From Bacteroidota bacterium (GTDB lineage: Bacteria > Bacteroidota > Bacteroidia > Chitinophagales > Chitinophagaceae), in NCBI GenBank assembly GCA_029573235.1, contig JAKQGX010000027.1, forward strand, positions 100,504 through 164,503: a DNA stretch of 64,000 bases, given 5' to 3'. Positions 18,548-27,482 of the stretch are shown one piece after another. A model generated the notes under the pieces. The model had not been told where the DNA came from. It did not search any database and saw only the letters and a program-made list of their open reading frames with translations. The number at the start of each line of letters is the position of its first letter. Position 1 is the first letter of the stretch. The position numbers and the translations under genes are program-made.

Positions 18548-19576
18548 ATGAAAAAATTATTCTTCTATATAGTTGTCCTTTTGACCTTCATCACTGTTTC
18601 TACTAGGCAGCAGATTTGGGCGCAAGGCATTCATTTCTCGCAATATTATCATGCACCTTTGTTGTTGAATCCGGCTAATACCGGATTGTCGCCGGAAAAT
18701 GACTATCGGGTAGGTGTGAATTATCGTAAGCAATGGGCTTCCATTCCCGTGCCTTATAACACCTTCTCGCTTTACGGCGATTTTCAACTCATGCGAAATA
18801 GAAATGAAACCAACTGGATGGGAGTAGGTTTTTCTTTTTGGAATGACAAAGTCGGTGACGGCGATTTAAAGCTCACTAAGTTTGATGTTCAGCTGGCCTA
18901 TCATGTACAAATGGGTGAATACAGCATGTTGTCGGGTGGTGTATCGGTGGGCTATGCAGAGCGCTCGGTGGATTTTAGCAAGTTCTCCTTTGGGCAACAA
19001 TGGGATGGCTTTATTTTTAATCAATCCATACCCAGTGGTGAGAGTGGTTATTTTGCTAAAAGCCGGTATGCAGATATATCAGTGGGTATCAATTATGCCA
19101 TCTTTCCCAATGAAAATTTATACTTGAAAATAGGATTAGGAATGGCGCATATTAATCAACCCAAAGAAAGTTTTTATGGACAGCAAAATAAAGTAGGCGC
19201 CCGCCCCACGGCTAATATTGACGCCTTGATAAAGCTGAGTGAATATGTGGTGTTAAATCCTTCGTTGTATTATACGACACAGTCGGGTGCTTCCGAATTA
19301 TTGTATGGCACCTTGTTTGGCGTTTCTATTGGTGGCGGACAAGAGAAGAACGCTAAGTTATTAGTAGGTGCCTTTCATCGATATGGAGATGCTGCAGTGG
19401 CTGCTTTGGGGCTAAAATATCAACAATGGAAACTGATGACGAGCTACGATATTACCATGTCAACATTAGCACAAGCCAACAAAGGACGTGGCGCTTTTGA
19501 AATGGGATTTGTATTTGAGGCACTATACAACAGCTTTTCTAAAGACCGAAGAACCTATAACTGTCCTCGCTTTTAA
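18548..19576 (+). CDS. PorP/SprF-family T9SS outer-membrane protein
   Basis: 342-residue outer-membrane barrel of the PorP/SprF family. The signature start of the mature protein is present: GIHFSQYYHAPLLLNPANTG (about 27-46), then YRVGVNYRKQWASIPVPYNT. In gliding and T9SS-proficient bacteria these proteins help anchor or deliver surface cargo with type B sorting domains. The gene directly follows such a cargo gene, so the two probably form an operon and act as a pair. Signal peptide at residues 1-25. It is a cargo-specific paralogue and need not be the core PorP. Confidence 0.94.
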   Translation: MKKLFFYIVVLLTFITVSTRQQIWAQGIHFSQYYHAPLLLNPANTGLSPENDYRVGVNYRKQWASIPVPYNTFSLYGDFQLMRNRNETNWMGVGFSFWNDKVGDGDLKLTKFDVQLAYHVQMGEYSMLSGGVSVGYAERSVDFSKFSFGQQWDGFIFNQSIPSGESGYFAKSRYADISVGINYAIFPNENLYLKIGLGMAHINQPKESFYGQQNKVGARPTANIDALIKLSEYVVLNPSLYYTTQSGASELLYGTLFGVSIGGGQEKNAKLLVGAFHRYGDAAVAALGLKYQQWKLMTSYDITMSTLAQANKGRGAFEMGFVFEALYNSFSKDRRTYNCPRF

Positions 19577-19582
19577 CAAACA

Positions 19583-19618
19583 TTTGTTGCCGCCGTCTTT
19601 ATTAATCGGTTACTTTTG
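19583..19618 (+). promoter_or_regulatory. Promoter for the response regulator gene
   Basis: TTTGTTG at 19583-19589, a 21-base spacer, and TACTTTTG at 19611-19618, an exact -7 match. The ATG follows after 19 bases, giving a short leader. This suggests the regulator is transcribed separately from the PorP operon. Confidence 0.55.
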
Positions 19619-19637
19619 AAATACATATCAATATTAT

Positions 19638-20339
19638 ATGGAAAAAGAAAAATTGAAAGTATTACTTGTAGAAGATGATAGCAACTTCGGGCAAGTACTT
19701 AAAAACTATTTAGAACTCAACGATTACATTGTCGAATTGGCGCGTGATGGCATCTTAGGATTAGCCGCTTTCCGCAGAGAAAAGTTTGACATCTGTTTGT
19801 TGGATGTCATGATGCCTAATATGGACGGCTTTACCTTGGCGGAAGAAATACGCAATGTCGATTTAGATGTTCCCTTGTTTTTCCTTACAGCAAAGAGTAC
19901 AAAAGAAGATATTCTACAAGGGTACAAGTTGGGTGCCGATGACTACATCAACAAGCCTTTTGACAGCGAAATTCTTTTGCAAAAAATAAAAGCTATTCTG
20001 AAACGCAATCAGGATATGCAAGAGAAGCAACATGCGCAAATCGAGTTTAATATTGGCAAGTACCATTTTAATAGCAAACTGCGCATTTTGGAGCATGAAG
20101 GAGAGTCCATCACTCTTTCACCCAAGGAGAACGAACTATTGACGATGTTGGCGGAGTATAAAAATGATTTGCTGCCTCGCGAAACAGCACTGAAGCGCAT
20201 TTGGGGCAGTGATACCTACTTTAACGGACGGAGTATGGATGTGTACATTGCCAAGCTACGCAAATATTTAAAAGCCGATAGCAGTGTGGAAATTGTGAAT
20301 ATTCACGGAAATGGTTTCAGACTGGTAGTGCCGGAATAG
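19638..20339 (+). CDS. OmpR/PhoB-family response regulator
   Basis: 233-residue two-component regulator. The receiver domain (about 6-120) has the acidic pocket VEDDSN, the phospho-acceptor Asp in CLLDVMMPNMDGF (near residue 56), the switch Thr in FFLTAKS and the Lys in INKPFD. A winged-helix domain follows (about 135-232) with LSPKENELLTMLAEYKNDLL and RSMDVYIAKLRKYLK, and ends VNIHGNGFRLVVPE. No histidine kinase gene is adjacent, so it is an orphan in this window and its signal is unknown. A promoter box precedes it and a long perfect inverted repeat follows. Confidence 0.94.
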   Translation: MEKEKLKVLLVEDDSNFGQVLKNYLELNDYIVELARDGILGLAAFRREKFDICLLDVMMPNMDGFTLAEEIRNVDLDVPLFFLTAKSTKEDILQGYKLGADDYINKPFDSEILLQKIKAILKRNQDMQEKQHAQIEFNIGKYHFNSKLRILEHEGESITLSPKENELLTMLAEYKNDLLPRETALKRIWGSDTYFNGRSMDVYIAKLRKYLKADSSVEIVNIHGNGFRLVVPE

Positions 20340-20361
20340 GAAGTAAAGGGAATAAGTTATT

Positions 20362-20410
20362 ATAGTTACTATTACGGTCGCGGTGAAGCCGCGACCGTAA
20401 TAGTAACTAT
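20362..20410. terminator. Perfect 22-bp inverted repeat between convergent genes
   Basis: Arms 20362-20383 and 20389-20410 pair over 22 bp without a mismatch around the 5-base loop TGAAG. The element sits between the stops of the response regulator (plus) and FAH-family (minus) genes. There is no T tract on either side, unlike the other terminators here, so termination is only one possible role; protection of RNA 3' ends is another. Confidence 0.6.
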
Positions 20411-20447
20411 TCAATATGACCTACTTGGCGCTCCGTCAAAAGGGCTT

Positions 20448-21455
20448 CTACTTCTTCTTAATACTTAACAGACTCCAATCCGTTTGCTCTGCAACAATCG
20501 TATTGGTGAGAGTCCCCAATCCGTCTATCGTCATTTCTACCACATCATTGGGTTGCAGCCATTGCGGACGGTAATTGGCATCATGCAACAATCCGGTGCC
20601 GTTTAATTCTAAGAAACAACCGGTGCCCACTGTGCCGCTACCTATCACTTCGCCTGGGTGAACCTCTACACCATAGGCGCAGCGCTCAATGATTTCGGCA
20701 AAGGTCCAGTCCATATCGCCCATGTTGCCCTCGCTCACTTGAATACCGTTTACTTTACAGGTCATTTTTAATTGGAAATTATTACCTGTATGCCCTTGTT
20801 TGGGAGCCGTTTTGTAAGCTTCTAATTCGTCCGGTGTCACCAGCATTGGGCCAATAACGGTACTAAAATCTTTTCCTTTAGCTGGTCCAAGATTGAGCAA
20901 CATCTCTTCCATTTGCAAGGTGCGTGCACTCATGTCATTCATTATCATGTATCCGGCTATGTAGTCATCCGCATGTTCTGCTTTAATGTTCTTTCCTTTT
21001 TTTGATGTAATGATGGCGGCTTCCAATTCAAAGTCCAATTTATTGAAATGATCCGGCATGCAATGCACTGCTCCTGGACCTTGAACGGCTAAATGGTTGG
21101 TGAAATAAAATATTGGATACTGATCGAACTCGGGTATCATATCTACTTTTCTATTACGACGTGCTGCAGCTACATGCTGACGAAAAGCGTAGCCATCACG
21201 ACAAGAAACAGGACGTGGCAATGGAGCCAAAATGGTTGCTTGCTGGTAAGGAGTAGGTTGTGGAATGGATATTTTTCCGGAGCGCAACGCTTCTTCTGCA
21301 TTTCGGGCAATATCAGCATATCGATCCCAATCTTGCAGCATCTCCAACAGCGTTGTAGGGAGGCTTGCATGAAGTTCGTTGGTGGGGTATAAATAGTCGT
21401 TGTGCAACAAAGCGAGTTGCTCTTTCCCATTATTCGAATAAGTGACTAGTTTCAT
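20448..21455 (-). CDS. Fumarylacetoacetate hydrolase-family protein
   Basis: 335-residue protein with the FAH catalytic fold. The C-terminal part carries the metal-binding signature: FELEAAIITSKKGKNIKAE with the paired Glu, then AGYMIMNDMSARTLQ with the Asp, and the oxyanion segment SGTVGTGCFLELNGTG near 280-295. The N-terminal 90 residues form the small accessory domain. Family members cleave C-C bonds in fumarylacetoacetate, acylpyruvates and similar diketo acids; the length suggests the fumarylacetoacetase-like group of tyrosine breakdown, but no neighbouring gene of that pathway confirms it. Confidence 0.88.
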   Translation of the reverse strand: MKLVTYSNNGKEQLALLHNDYLYPTNELHASLPTTLLEMLQDWDRYADIARNAEEALRSGKISIPQPTPYQQATILAPLPRPVSCRDGYAFRQHVAAARRNRKVDMIPEFDQYPIFYFTNHLAVQGPGAVHCMPDHFNKLDFELEAAIITSKKGKNIKAEHADDYIAGYMIMNDMSARTLQMEEMLLNLGPAKGKDFSTVIGPMLVTPDELEAYKTAPKQGHTGNNFQLKMTCKVNGIQVSEGNMGDMDWTFAEIIERCAYGVEVHPGEVIGSGTVGTGCFLELNGTGLLHDANYRPQWLQPNDVVEMTIDGLGTLTNTIVAEQTDWSLLSIKKK

Positions 21456-21596
21456 CTTTATTAGATTGTGTTAATGAATAATTCTTGTTGTAGAATGATA
21501 CAGTCCAAATTCCTTCTTCAGTGTGGATACACACCAAAAAAGTAGTTCGGCGTTGCAAATGTAAAAGAAATAATTAGTGCTGTGAAGTAGGCACTA

Positions 21597-21947
21597 TCAT
21601 TGACGTGATTGAATGCTTTTCACGTTGCCAATATAGTATAAGCGTTGTAGATTGTCGGGTAGGTTAAGGGCCACTGTTTTCAACGTGCTGCCTTCGTAAT
21701 ATAATGACACTTGGTTTTTCTTGCGCTCCTGATGTTTGTACCAATAGCGTTCCCCATCAATGGTAATAAATTTCTTGTTGACGAAAAGAATGCCGGTTTC
21801 TTCTGTGGTGCTTACTTGTTCCTGCCCATCAGGACGGTACGATATGGTGCTTACCTTCGTATAGCCATAAGGTTTCTCTTGGCTATTAAGCATTTTGAAC
21901 AGAATGATACTTAAAGCAAAAATTACTATAATAAAGACAATACCCAT
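21597..21947 (-). CDS. Small membrane-anchored protein of unknown function
   Basis: 116 residues with one N-terminal membrane segment (about 2-18, IVFIIVIFALSIILFKML) and a soluble remainder rich in short beta strands, such as GILFVNKKFITIDGERYWYK and VSLYYEGSTLKTVAL. I do not recognise a family. It sits alone between the FAH-family gene and the CorC/HlyC-type gene, all on the minus strand, with gaps of 130-140 bases on either side. Codon use and strand fit with its neighbours support a real gene. Confidence 0.6.
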   Translation of the reverse strand: MGIVFIIVIFALSIILFKMLNSQEKPYGYTKVSTISYRPDGQEQVSTTEETGILFVNKKFITIDGERYWYKHQERKKNQVSLYYEGSTLKTVALNLPDNLQRLYYIGNVKSIQSRQ

Positions 21948-22077
21948 TTCGTAAAATCTTTCAAATGTGTACGGTCAGATATCCTGACTCGATTTCCAGA
22001 TAAAAAAGATGTTTAGCTGATAAAGATAGGTTTTATAGATTAGTATTACAAGCCCGAAAAAAAATGCTTCGAAGAAG

Positions 22078-23388
22078 CTAAATATCGTCATCATCTTTCG
22101 ACACTATTTCCAACTCTACTGTTTCAGCAGAATTGCGGTACATCTTCTTAATGCGTACCAAATAAGGGTCTACATTAACTATATCTCCTTCTTGTAATTC
22201 TTGAGGATACATAAAGGCTATCAAGCCGGATAGTGTCTCGTATTCTTCACTTTCATCCAACCGGTAAGGCAAATATTTGTTGATGTCCGACAGTTTTCGA
22301 TGGGCACTAACCAAAAATGTATTCGTTCCAATTTTTTCTACATAGGGTTTCTCGTTGTCGTATTCATCTTGTATCTCGCCTACCAGCTCTTCCAAAATAT
22401 CTTCCATGCTCACGATGCCGGATACTTCGCCAATCTCATTAGTCACTATTGCCATTTGCATCCGTTTTTTCTGAAATTCTTTTAAGACATCTTTTATTTT
22501 TTTACTCTCCGGAATAAAGTAAGTTTTACGAATCAGTGGCTCTAATGTATCCGGTTTTTTAACTGCCATCATCGTGCGCATCAAATCCTTTGTGTAAATC
22601 ACGCCAATGATTTCGTCCAAAGAAGTAGTATAAACCGGATAGCGAGAATAACCTTCTGAAATAGCGAAGTTGATAGCTTGCTGCAACGTGAAATCCGCTC
22701 GCATAGCTGTAATGTTTTTCCGTAAGGTTTGAATATCGCTTACGCGCCGATCGTCAAAGTCGAATACATTTCGTATCAAATCTCTTTCGGTTTCCTCAAT
22801 AGCGCCACCCTCATGGCTTTCAGAGATTATCATTTTCAATTCCTCCTCAGAATGTATTTCACTGCCATGCAATGATTGGATGCCGATAAGACGAAGAATG
22901 AAATTGGCAAAACCATTGAGTAACCAAATAAAGGGACGAAAAACAAAGTAAAACATTCGTAGTGGCAACGACACTGCAAAGGTGGTGCTGGTAGGATAAC
23001 GAATAGCGAGCGACTTAGGCGCCAATTCACCAAAAGTGATATGCAAAACCGTAATTAACGCAAAGGCAATGGGCACCGCTAAGGCGTGTGCTGTTTCCTC
23101 GGTCAGGTTAAAATTGAAAAACTCAAAGAATTGCAGTAGCAGATTGGTAACCACGCCTTCACCTACCCAACCTAATCCAAGACTGGCGAGGGTAATGCCT
23201 AATTGCGTTGCTGCTAAGTATGCGTCTAAGTTGTTGACAATATTTTTTGCTGTATTAGAGAGGGTTTTATTCACGTCATCGCGGACTTCGATTTGCGATG
23301 TACGCACTTTTACAATTGCGAATTCTGCTGCTACAAAAAATCCATTCAGCAATACAAGAAACAGTGTTATAAATAGATCAAATGCCAT
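22078..23388 (-). CDS. CNNM/CorC-HlyC family membrane protein with CBS domains
   Basis: 436 residues. An N-terminal DUF21 membrane domain (about 1-190) starts LVLLNGFFVAAEFAIVKVRT and has three to four helices, with GITLASLGLGWVGEG and GELAPKSLAIRYP as family motifs. Two CBS domains follow (about 205-335), including YSRYPVYTTSLDEIIGVIYT and MAIVTNEIGEVSGIVSMEDI, and a C-terminal CorC/HlyC domain is marked by YRLDESEEYETLSGLIAFM. Members are usually called hemolysins but related proteins act in Mg2+ or Co2+ efflux. Transport role here is inferred. Not the gliding protein GldE on present evidence, as no gld gene is near. Confidence 0.92.
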   Translation of the reverse strand: MAFDLFITLFLVLLNGFFVAAEFAIVKVRTSQIEVRDDVNKTLSNTAKNIVNNLDAYLAATQLGITLASLGLGWVGEGVVTNLLLQFFEFFNFNLTEETAHALAVPIAFALITVLHITFGELAPKSLAIRYPTSTTFAVSLPLRMFYFVFRPFIWLLNGFANFILRLIGIQSLHGSEIHSEEELKMIISESHEGGAIEETERDLIRNVFDFDDRRVSDIQTLRKNITAMRADFTLQQAINFAISEGYSRYPVYTTSLDEIIGVIYTKDLMRTMMAVKKPDTLEPLIRKTYFIPESKKIKDVLKEFQKKRMQMAIVTNEIGEVSGIVSMEDILEELVGEIQDEYDNEKPYVEKIGTNTFLVSAHRKLSDINKYLPYRLDESEEYETLSGLIAFMYPQELQEGDIVNVDPYLVRIKKMYRNSAETVELEIVSKDDDDI

Positions 23389-23454
23389 GGTGGCGGGGCA
23401 TCAAAACTAAAACCCCAATTAGTATTTTTTTGTTTAGGGTGGAAAGATACAGTA

Positions 23455-25401
23455 TTATTTTTTTATAAGAGTAAGAGACAGTGCAATATTTCGCTCCGGC
23501 ATAGGGCGATAGGCTACTACGGTATAGCTTTCTGAAAGGATATTGTTCACCCCTATTGCCGCCCGAAAACAATAGTCGCCACAATAAAAATCTTTTCCTA
23601 AACGTGCACTCCCAAGGGTAAAGGAGGGTAAATAACCCGTTTCGTCCGTATTGTAATATCGAGCTCCGGTAAAAGTATGGGTATAGTGTAGGCTATAGCC
23701 GCAATAGGTTATGCTGGCTTGCGCAATGTTTATCCACTGTGGGGTATAGGGTATTTGTTTGCCAATACTTCCATCATTGGGTAAATAACTTTTCGTAGTA
23801 ACGGCACTTGTATAGGCTCCTTTCCATCCAAGTTCAGCACGTAGATTGCCTTTCCGGTATATGAGACGACAATCGGTTTCGGCACCGGTACTGCGTACAG
23901 TGGCAAGATTATGCGGTGTCCATATTGCACCACCAAACCAAGCAATCCAGTCGTTTATTTCTCGGTAATAATAAGCCAAGTCACAGGAAAAAAGTAGCTG
24001 CTTTGAAATGGGGATGTTTAGATTCCATCCCATATCAACCGCCCAACCTATTTCCGGTTTTAAAGTGAGATTGCCACCCGGTTCAAAATACTGCTCATTC
24101 AATGTGGGGTTACGATACGTTCGTTGGGCATTGGCACGTAGTTGTAAGTCTTTCGTAAGAGAATAATCGATACCCATGCCGGGTAAGAACACGAACTTAC
24201 CATCAATCACCTCTTCTCTCGTATGAAGGCTGAGGTGTCCATTGTTGTTATTAAGGGTGTAAGTATATGCTACCGCCAGTGCATATTTCGTTTGCCTTGC
24301 CATGCCGTTACGAAGGGGCATTTGTGCTACTTGAATGGGTGCAAATACCAATATCTTACGATGGGGCGATAAGGATTGTCGCCACCCGGCTTCTGCAAAA
24401 TATTGCTGGGAGGTATTGGTAGTAAACATATGAATGGCGCTGTCTTGATAGTCTAGTATATCTTTCAGATAAGCTATGCGGAAATATTGTTTTTGCAATT
24501 GAGCATCTCTGTTCCATTCTGCCATGATTCTGGTAGCTCTATCTTTTCTTTTCTTAGTTGATATATTTTCAAACAATGCAGGAGGTATGTCCCTTTGATA
24601 TTGCTGGTGCCAAGCCACTACACGCAATGTGTTTTTATTATTTACTTGATAAGCGGTTTGCAACATGCTCGAAGCACCGGATAGTTGCGCATGTTCATTG
24701 GTGCGCTGCGTACCGTTTTGATGGTAGGTAAAATTATTCGCTGCAGTTTGCGCCATGCCATTGACTTGAATAAAAAACTTTTTGTGCGAAAGTGCTACTT
24801 GCGCTATTCCCTGATATTGACGATAACTACCCATGCCTATTGCTGCTTCTGCCATCCAGTGGGTTGCCGTATCAAAGCGGGGCTTTAGGCTTTCTAACAG
24901 CAAGGCACCACCCACATTACCACTTCCCAGTAGGGCAGCTGAGCTTCCATAAAGTATTTGCAGTTGGTGAATAGCAGATACAGGTAGGTTTGAAATATCC
25001 GTAATACCTAAAGCCGCATTTTGAATAGGGATACCATTCCAATACACTTGCGATTGTGCCGCAGAGGAGCCTCTGAAATTTAACGTAGCCATACTATTAA
25101 TACCTGATGACCTTATGAACACAGGAAACTGTTCTTGTAGTAATTGCGTGACTTGTTGGGTTTGGTATTGACGCAAGAGGGCACTGTCGATGGTCACGAG
25201 GCGTTGCCCTGTTGCAAATTCTTTAATGCGCAGGTCTTGCGAAATATTCTTTTCTTTTTTGTCTTGGATATTTATTTCACGAAGTGTATCGGCAATAGGC
25301 TGGGCAAGCCCCATTTGCGTTTCTATTGATAGTGCGACTATCAGCATCATCAGAAAGAATGAAATGGAAAAACAGGGAAGCCTCATGTTGATTGGTTTCA
25401 T
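23455..25401 (-). CDS. btuB: BtuB-like TonB-dependent cobalamin receptor
   Basis: 648-residue outer-membrane receptor. After a signal peptide (about 6-34) comes a plug domain with IRSSGINSMATLNFRGSSAA, VYWNGIPIQNAALGI and LQILYGSSAALLGSGNVGGA (about 95-180), then a 22-strand type barrel ending in IALSLTLIKK. Substrate is inferred from place: it is the last gene of an operon opened by a cobalamin riboswitch and lies 22 bases after a BtuG-like propeller lipoprotein, the known surface partner of BtuB in Bacteroides. The start at 25401 (MKPIN) or 25386 (MRLPC) is likely; a longer frame reaches into the upstream gene. Confidence 0.88.
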   Translation of the reverse strand: MKPINMRLPCFSISFFLMMLIVALSIETQMGLAQPIADTLREINIQDKKEKNISQDLRIKEFATGQRLVTIDSALLRQYQTQQVTQLLQEQFPVFIRSSGINSMATLNFRGSSAAQSQVYWNGIPIQNAALGITDISNLPVSAIHQLQILYGSSAALLGSGNVGGALLLESLKPRFDTATHWMAEAAIGMGSYRQYQGIAQVALSHKKFFIQVNGMAQTAANNFTYHQNGTQRTNEHAQLSGASSMLQTAYQVNNKNTLRVVAWHQQYQRDIPPALFENISTKKRKDRATRIMAEWNRDAQLQKQYFRIAYLKDILDYQDSAIHMFTTNTSQQYFAEAGWRQSLSPHRKILVFAPIQVAQMPLRNGMARQTKYALAVAYTYTLNNNNGHLSLHTREEVIDGKFVFLPGMGIDYSLTKDLQLRANAQRTYRNPTLNEQYFEPGGNLTLKPEIGWAVDMGWNLNIPISKQLLFSCDLAYYYREINDWIAWFGGAIWTPHNLATVRSTGAETDCRLIYRKGNLRAELGWKGAYTSAVTTKSYLPNDGSIGKQIPYTPQWINIAQASITYCGYSLHYTHTFTGARYYNTDETGYLPSFTLGSARLGKDFYCGDYCFRAAIGVNNILSESYTVVAYRPMPERNIALSLTLIKK

Positions 25402-25423
25402 TACAATACCGCAAAGGAATAGG

Positions 25424-26500
25424 CTACTCAGCAAAGTGAAATTGCGCAGGTCCCACACCGGTTTTAAACTCCTGTAGTTTTTGTCCGTCTTGACGATATA
25501 CCGATACGGTTCCCTTTTGCGTAAAACCTTTGGGATCCCCTATCCAAAGATGCCCGGTTGTGGGCTCAATACCTATCGCCCAAAAGTATTGAAATTTTTC
25601 AGCGGCAAGGAATGGCTGAGTAGGAATATCGGAAGCTGTAGTGCTCATGCGATAGATGCCGTTGTTTTGAATGCTGCCGTCATACTGCACTTCTATAAAA
25701 TAAATGCTGTCTTTGTTTTTAGTGCAAATCGGTTTGATGACTTCTGTTCGCGGAGGTAAGTTATAGGTTTTTATCACTTGCCCGGTTGTAGGATTGAGCT
25801 TAGTGAATACGGCATCAATGTTATTATACGCATCACCGGAGAGAACCCAAAGCAAACCTTCTTTGTCCATAAAACTTTCTTGGGGCGCTTTGCCCGCAAC
25901 CGGCACCGATTTTATAACCATATCAGTTTGTGTATCGATGTAAAAAATATGGCTGTTGGTAGTGTCCCAACCACAAGCAATCACTTGATTGTTCCAAAGG
26001 GTCATTACTTCCGCGTTTTTGGCTGGCAAAGTGATTTCTCCCAGAATGCTCCTTGTTTGTGGGTGGATAATGACAATCTTATTGCTGAAGAGCGTAGATA
26101 CATATGCCTTTTGGTCGTTGATGGGTAAAATGTATCGAGGCTTTGTAATAGAGATGCTGCCGGCAATTTTGAAATCAGTTTTTTGCAACACCCATACTTT
26201 ATCCGAATTGTTGACACACAAAAAATAGTAATTACCCATTGGGGTGATACTCTGAAAAATATCACCCAAGGGTTGTCCGTTTACGTTCATAAAAACATCA
26301 TCGTACACCTTATTGCTATCTCTGTCATAAAGGGTAAGTGCAGCATTGCCGTTTCCTAAACTGCCTTCGCAAACCACTATAGTTTTTTTGCTCTGCGGAA
26401 ATAGCGGCGTGTTGACGTGCTTATGTTCTTTTTTACATTGGGTAAAAAGCAAACAAAGAAACAGTGATGCTACGGTGTTTTTACAAATTGTCCAGCCCAT
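25424..26500 (-). CDS. BtuG-like YncE-type beta-propeller surface lipoprotein
   Basis: 358 residues. The leader MGWTICKNTVASLFLCLLFT runs to Cys22 followed by KKE, a plausible though non-classical lipobox (TQC). The body is a seven-bladed-propeller type chain of short repeats, for example IFQSITPMGNYYFLCVNNSD, ISITKPRYILPINDQKAYVS and GEITLPAKNAEVMTLWNNQV, matching YncE/DUF5074 proteins. In Bacteroides, BtuG lipoproteins of this fold bind B12 tightly and lid the BtuB receptor; the same gene order here, under a B12 riboswitch, makes that role likely. The 5' end overlaps the previous gene by 31 bases. Confidence 0.83.
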   Translation of the reverse strand: MGWTICKNTVASLFLCLLFTQCKKEHKHVNTPLFPQSKKTIVVCEGSLGNGNAALTLYDRDSNKVYDDVFMNVNGQPLGDIFQSITPMGNYYFLCVNNSDKVWVLQKTDFKIAGSISITKPRYILPINDQKAYVSTLFSNKIVIIHPQTRSILGEITLPAKNAEVMTLWNNQVIACGWDTTNSHIFYIDTQTDMVIKSVPVAGKAPQESFMDKEGLLWVLSGDAYNNIDAVFTKLNPTTGQVIKTYNLPPRTEVIKPICTKNKDSIYFIEVQYDGSIQNNGIYRMSTTASDIPTQPFLAAEKFQYFWAIGIEPTTGHLWIGDPKGFTQKGTVSVYRQDGQKLQEFKTGVGPAQFHFAE

Positions 26501-27471
26501 AGGTTGCCCATTTTGTTGCTAATAGTGATGAAATACATTCCTTGTTGCCATTGGGAAACATCTATTCTTTCAATGCGCTTATTTTCGGAATAAAATACGT
26601 TTCTCCCCAAAGCGTCAACAATACTAATGGATGATAGTTCGTTGTTTTCAATCGTGAGTATATCCGCAACCGGATTGGGATAGATAACCACTTTTGCCAA
26701 ATTGGTATGGGGTACTGCGGTACTCAATTGGTGGAGTACGGCTACAGCATCCAAATCAAAACCACCTGTAGGGAATGGCGTTGGGTAAGGGTCATTGATA
26801 TAATGATTGTTGGAGTCAAGCGAACCTCGTGATCCCAAATCGCCGATGACATCTACCAACCGCACATGGGTGATGCGCTGAATATCCAGCCCTTCTATGC
26901 CTTGCAGGTCTTCTAAGTCGAATGGAGTTCCGTTATTGGCAATATATTTTCCGGCGAGATGATGGATGTGCCGTGCATTTATATAATCACCGGTTCCGGG
27001 AGCGCCGGTACCGGTGATTTGTTGGGTGTCTTGTGTATATGATATGGCCGGGAATCTGAAAAAATGAACACCATCCGAGCTTACTTCTACAAACGCTAAT
27101 TCCAGAAAGGCTTCTTCACTGTTAGCAGCATTTAAAAAACCATTTTCGAAAACGGCAAAATCGGCTCCGGGGCCATTGGTAATAGGTGCTGGAAAGGTTA
27201 GGACAGCAATACCGCTATCTCCCAAGCTGACGGTGAGGTTATCGGCGGCTCCCATTGCCAAACTGCTATCTCCCGAATATACTCTTCCCAAAGAAGGATT
27301 GGCAATATCCATCCATCCTCTTTGTAGCGTACAATAATTAGCCCATCCTACTATTTGTGTGCTACTTTTATGAAGCGCACTACTACCCGAAATACCTGCC
27401 TGCGGCGCATATTGGGCAATTGACGGAAGTGCTGTCAGGAAATAGGAAAGAAATATTGCCAGCCGTTTCAT
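26470..27471 (-). CDS. T9SS type A-anchored surface protein of unknown function in the B12 operon
   Basis: 333 residues. Signal peptide about 1-19 (ending SIAQ), a mature domain of about 230 residues, and a C-terminal type A T9SS domain of about 75 residues (YPNPVADILTIEN ... GRNVFYSE ... WQQGMYFITI). The mature domain has GDSGIAVLTFPAPITNG and GADFAVFENGFLN, a beta-rich pattern, and a run NHYINDPYPTPFPTGGFDLD late on, suggesting a jelly-roll or carbohydrate-module-like fold. I cannot name the family. Second gene of the riboswitch operon, 11 bases after the DUF4465 gene, so a part in surface capture of cobalamin is inferred. Confidence 0.82.
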   Translation of the reverse strand: MKRLAIFLSYFLTALPSIAQYAPQAGISGSSALHKSSTQIVGWANYCTLQRGWMDIANPSLGRVYSGDSSLAMGAADNLTVSLGDSGIAVLTFPAPITNGPGADFAVFENGFLNAANSEEAFLELAFVEVSSDGVHFFRFPAISYTQDTQQITGTGAPGTGDYINARHIHHLAGKYIANNGTPFDLEDLQGIEGLDIQRITHVRLVDVIGDLGSRGSLDSNNHYINDPYPTPFPTGGFDLDAVAVLHQLSTAVPHTNLAKVVIYPNPVADILTIENNELSSISIVDALGRNVFYSENKRIERIDVSQWQQGMYFITISNKMGNLWAGQFVKTP

Positions 27472-27482
27472 GGGTAGAAAAA

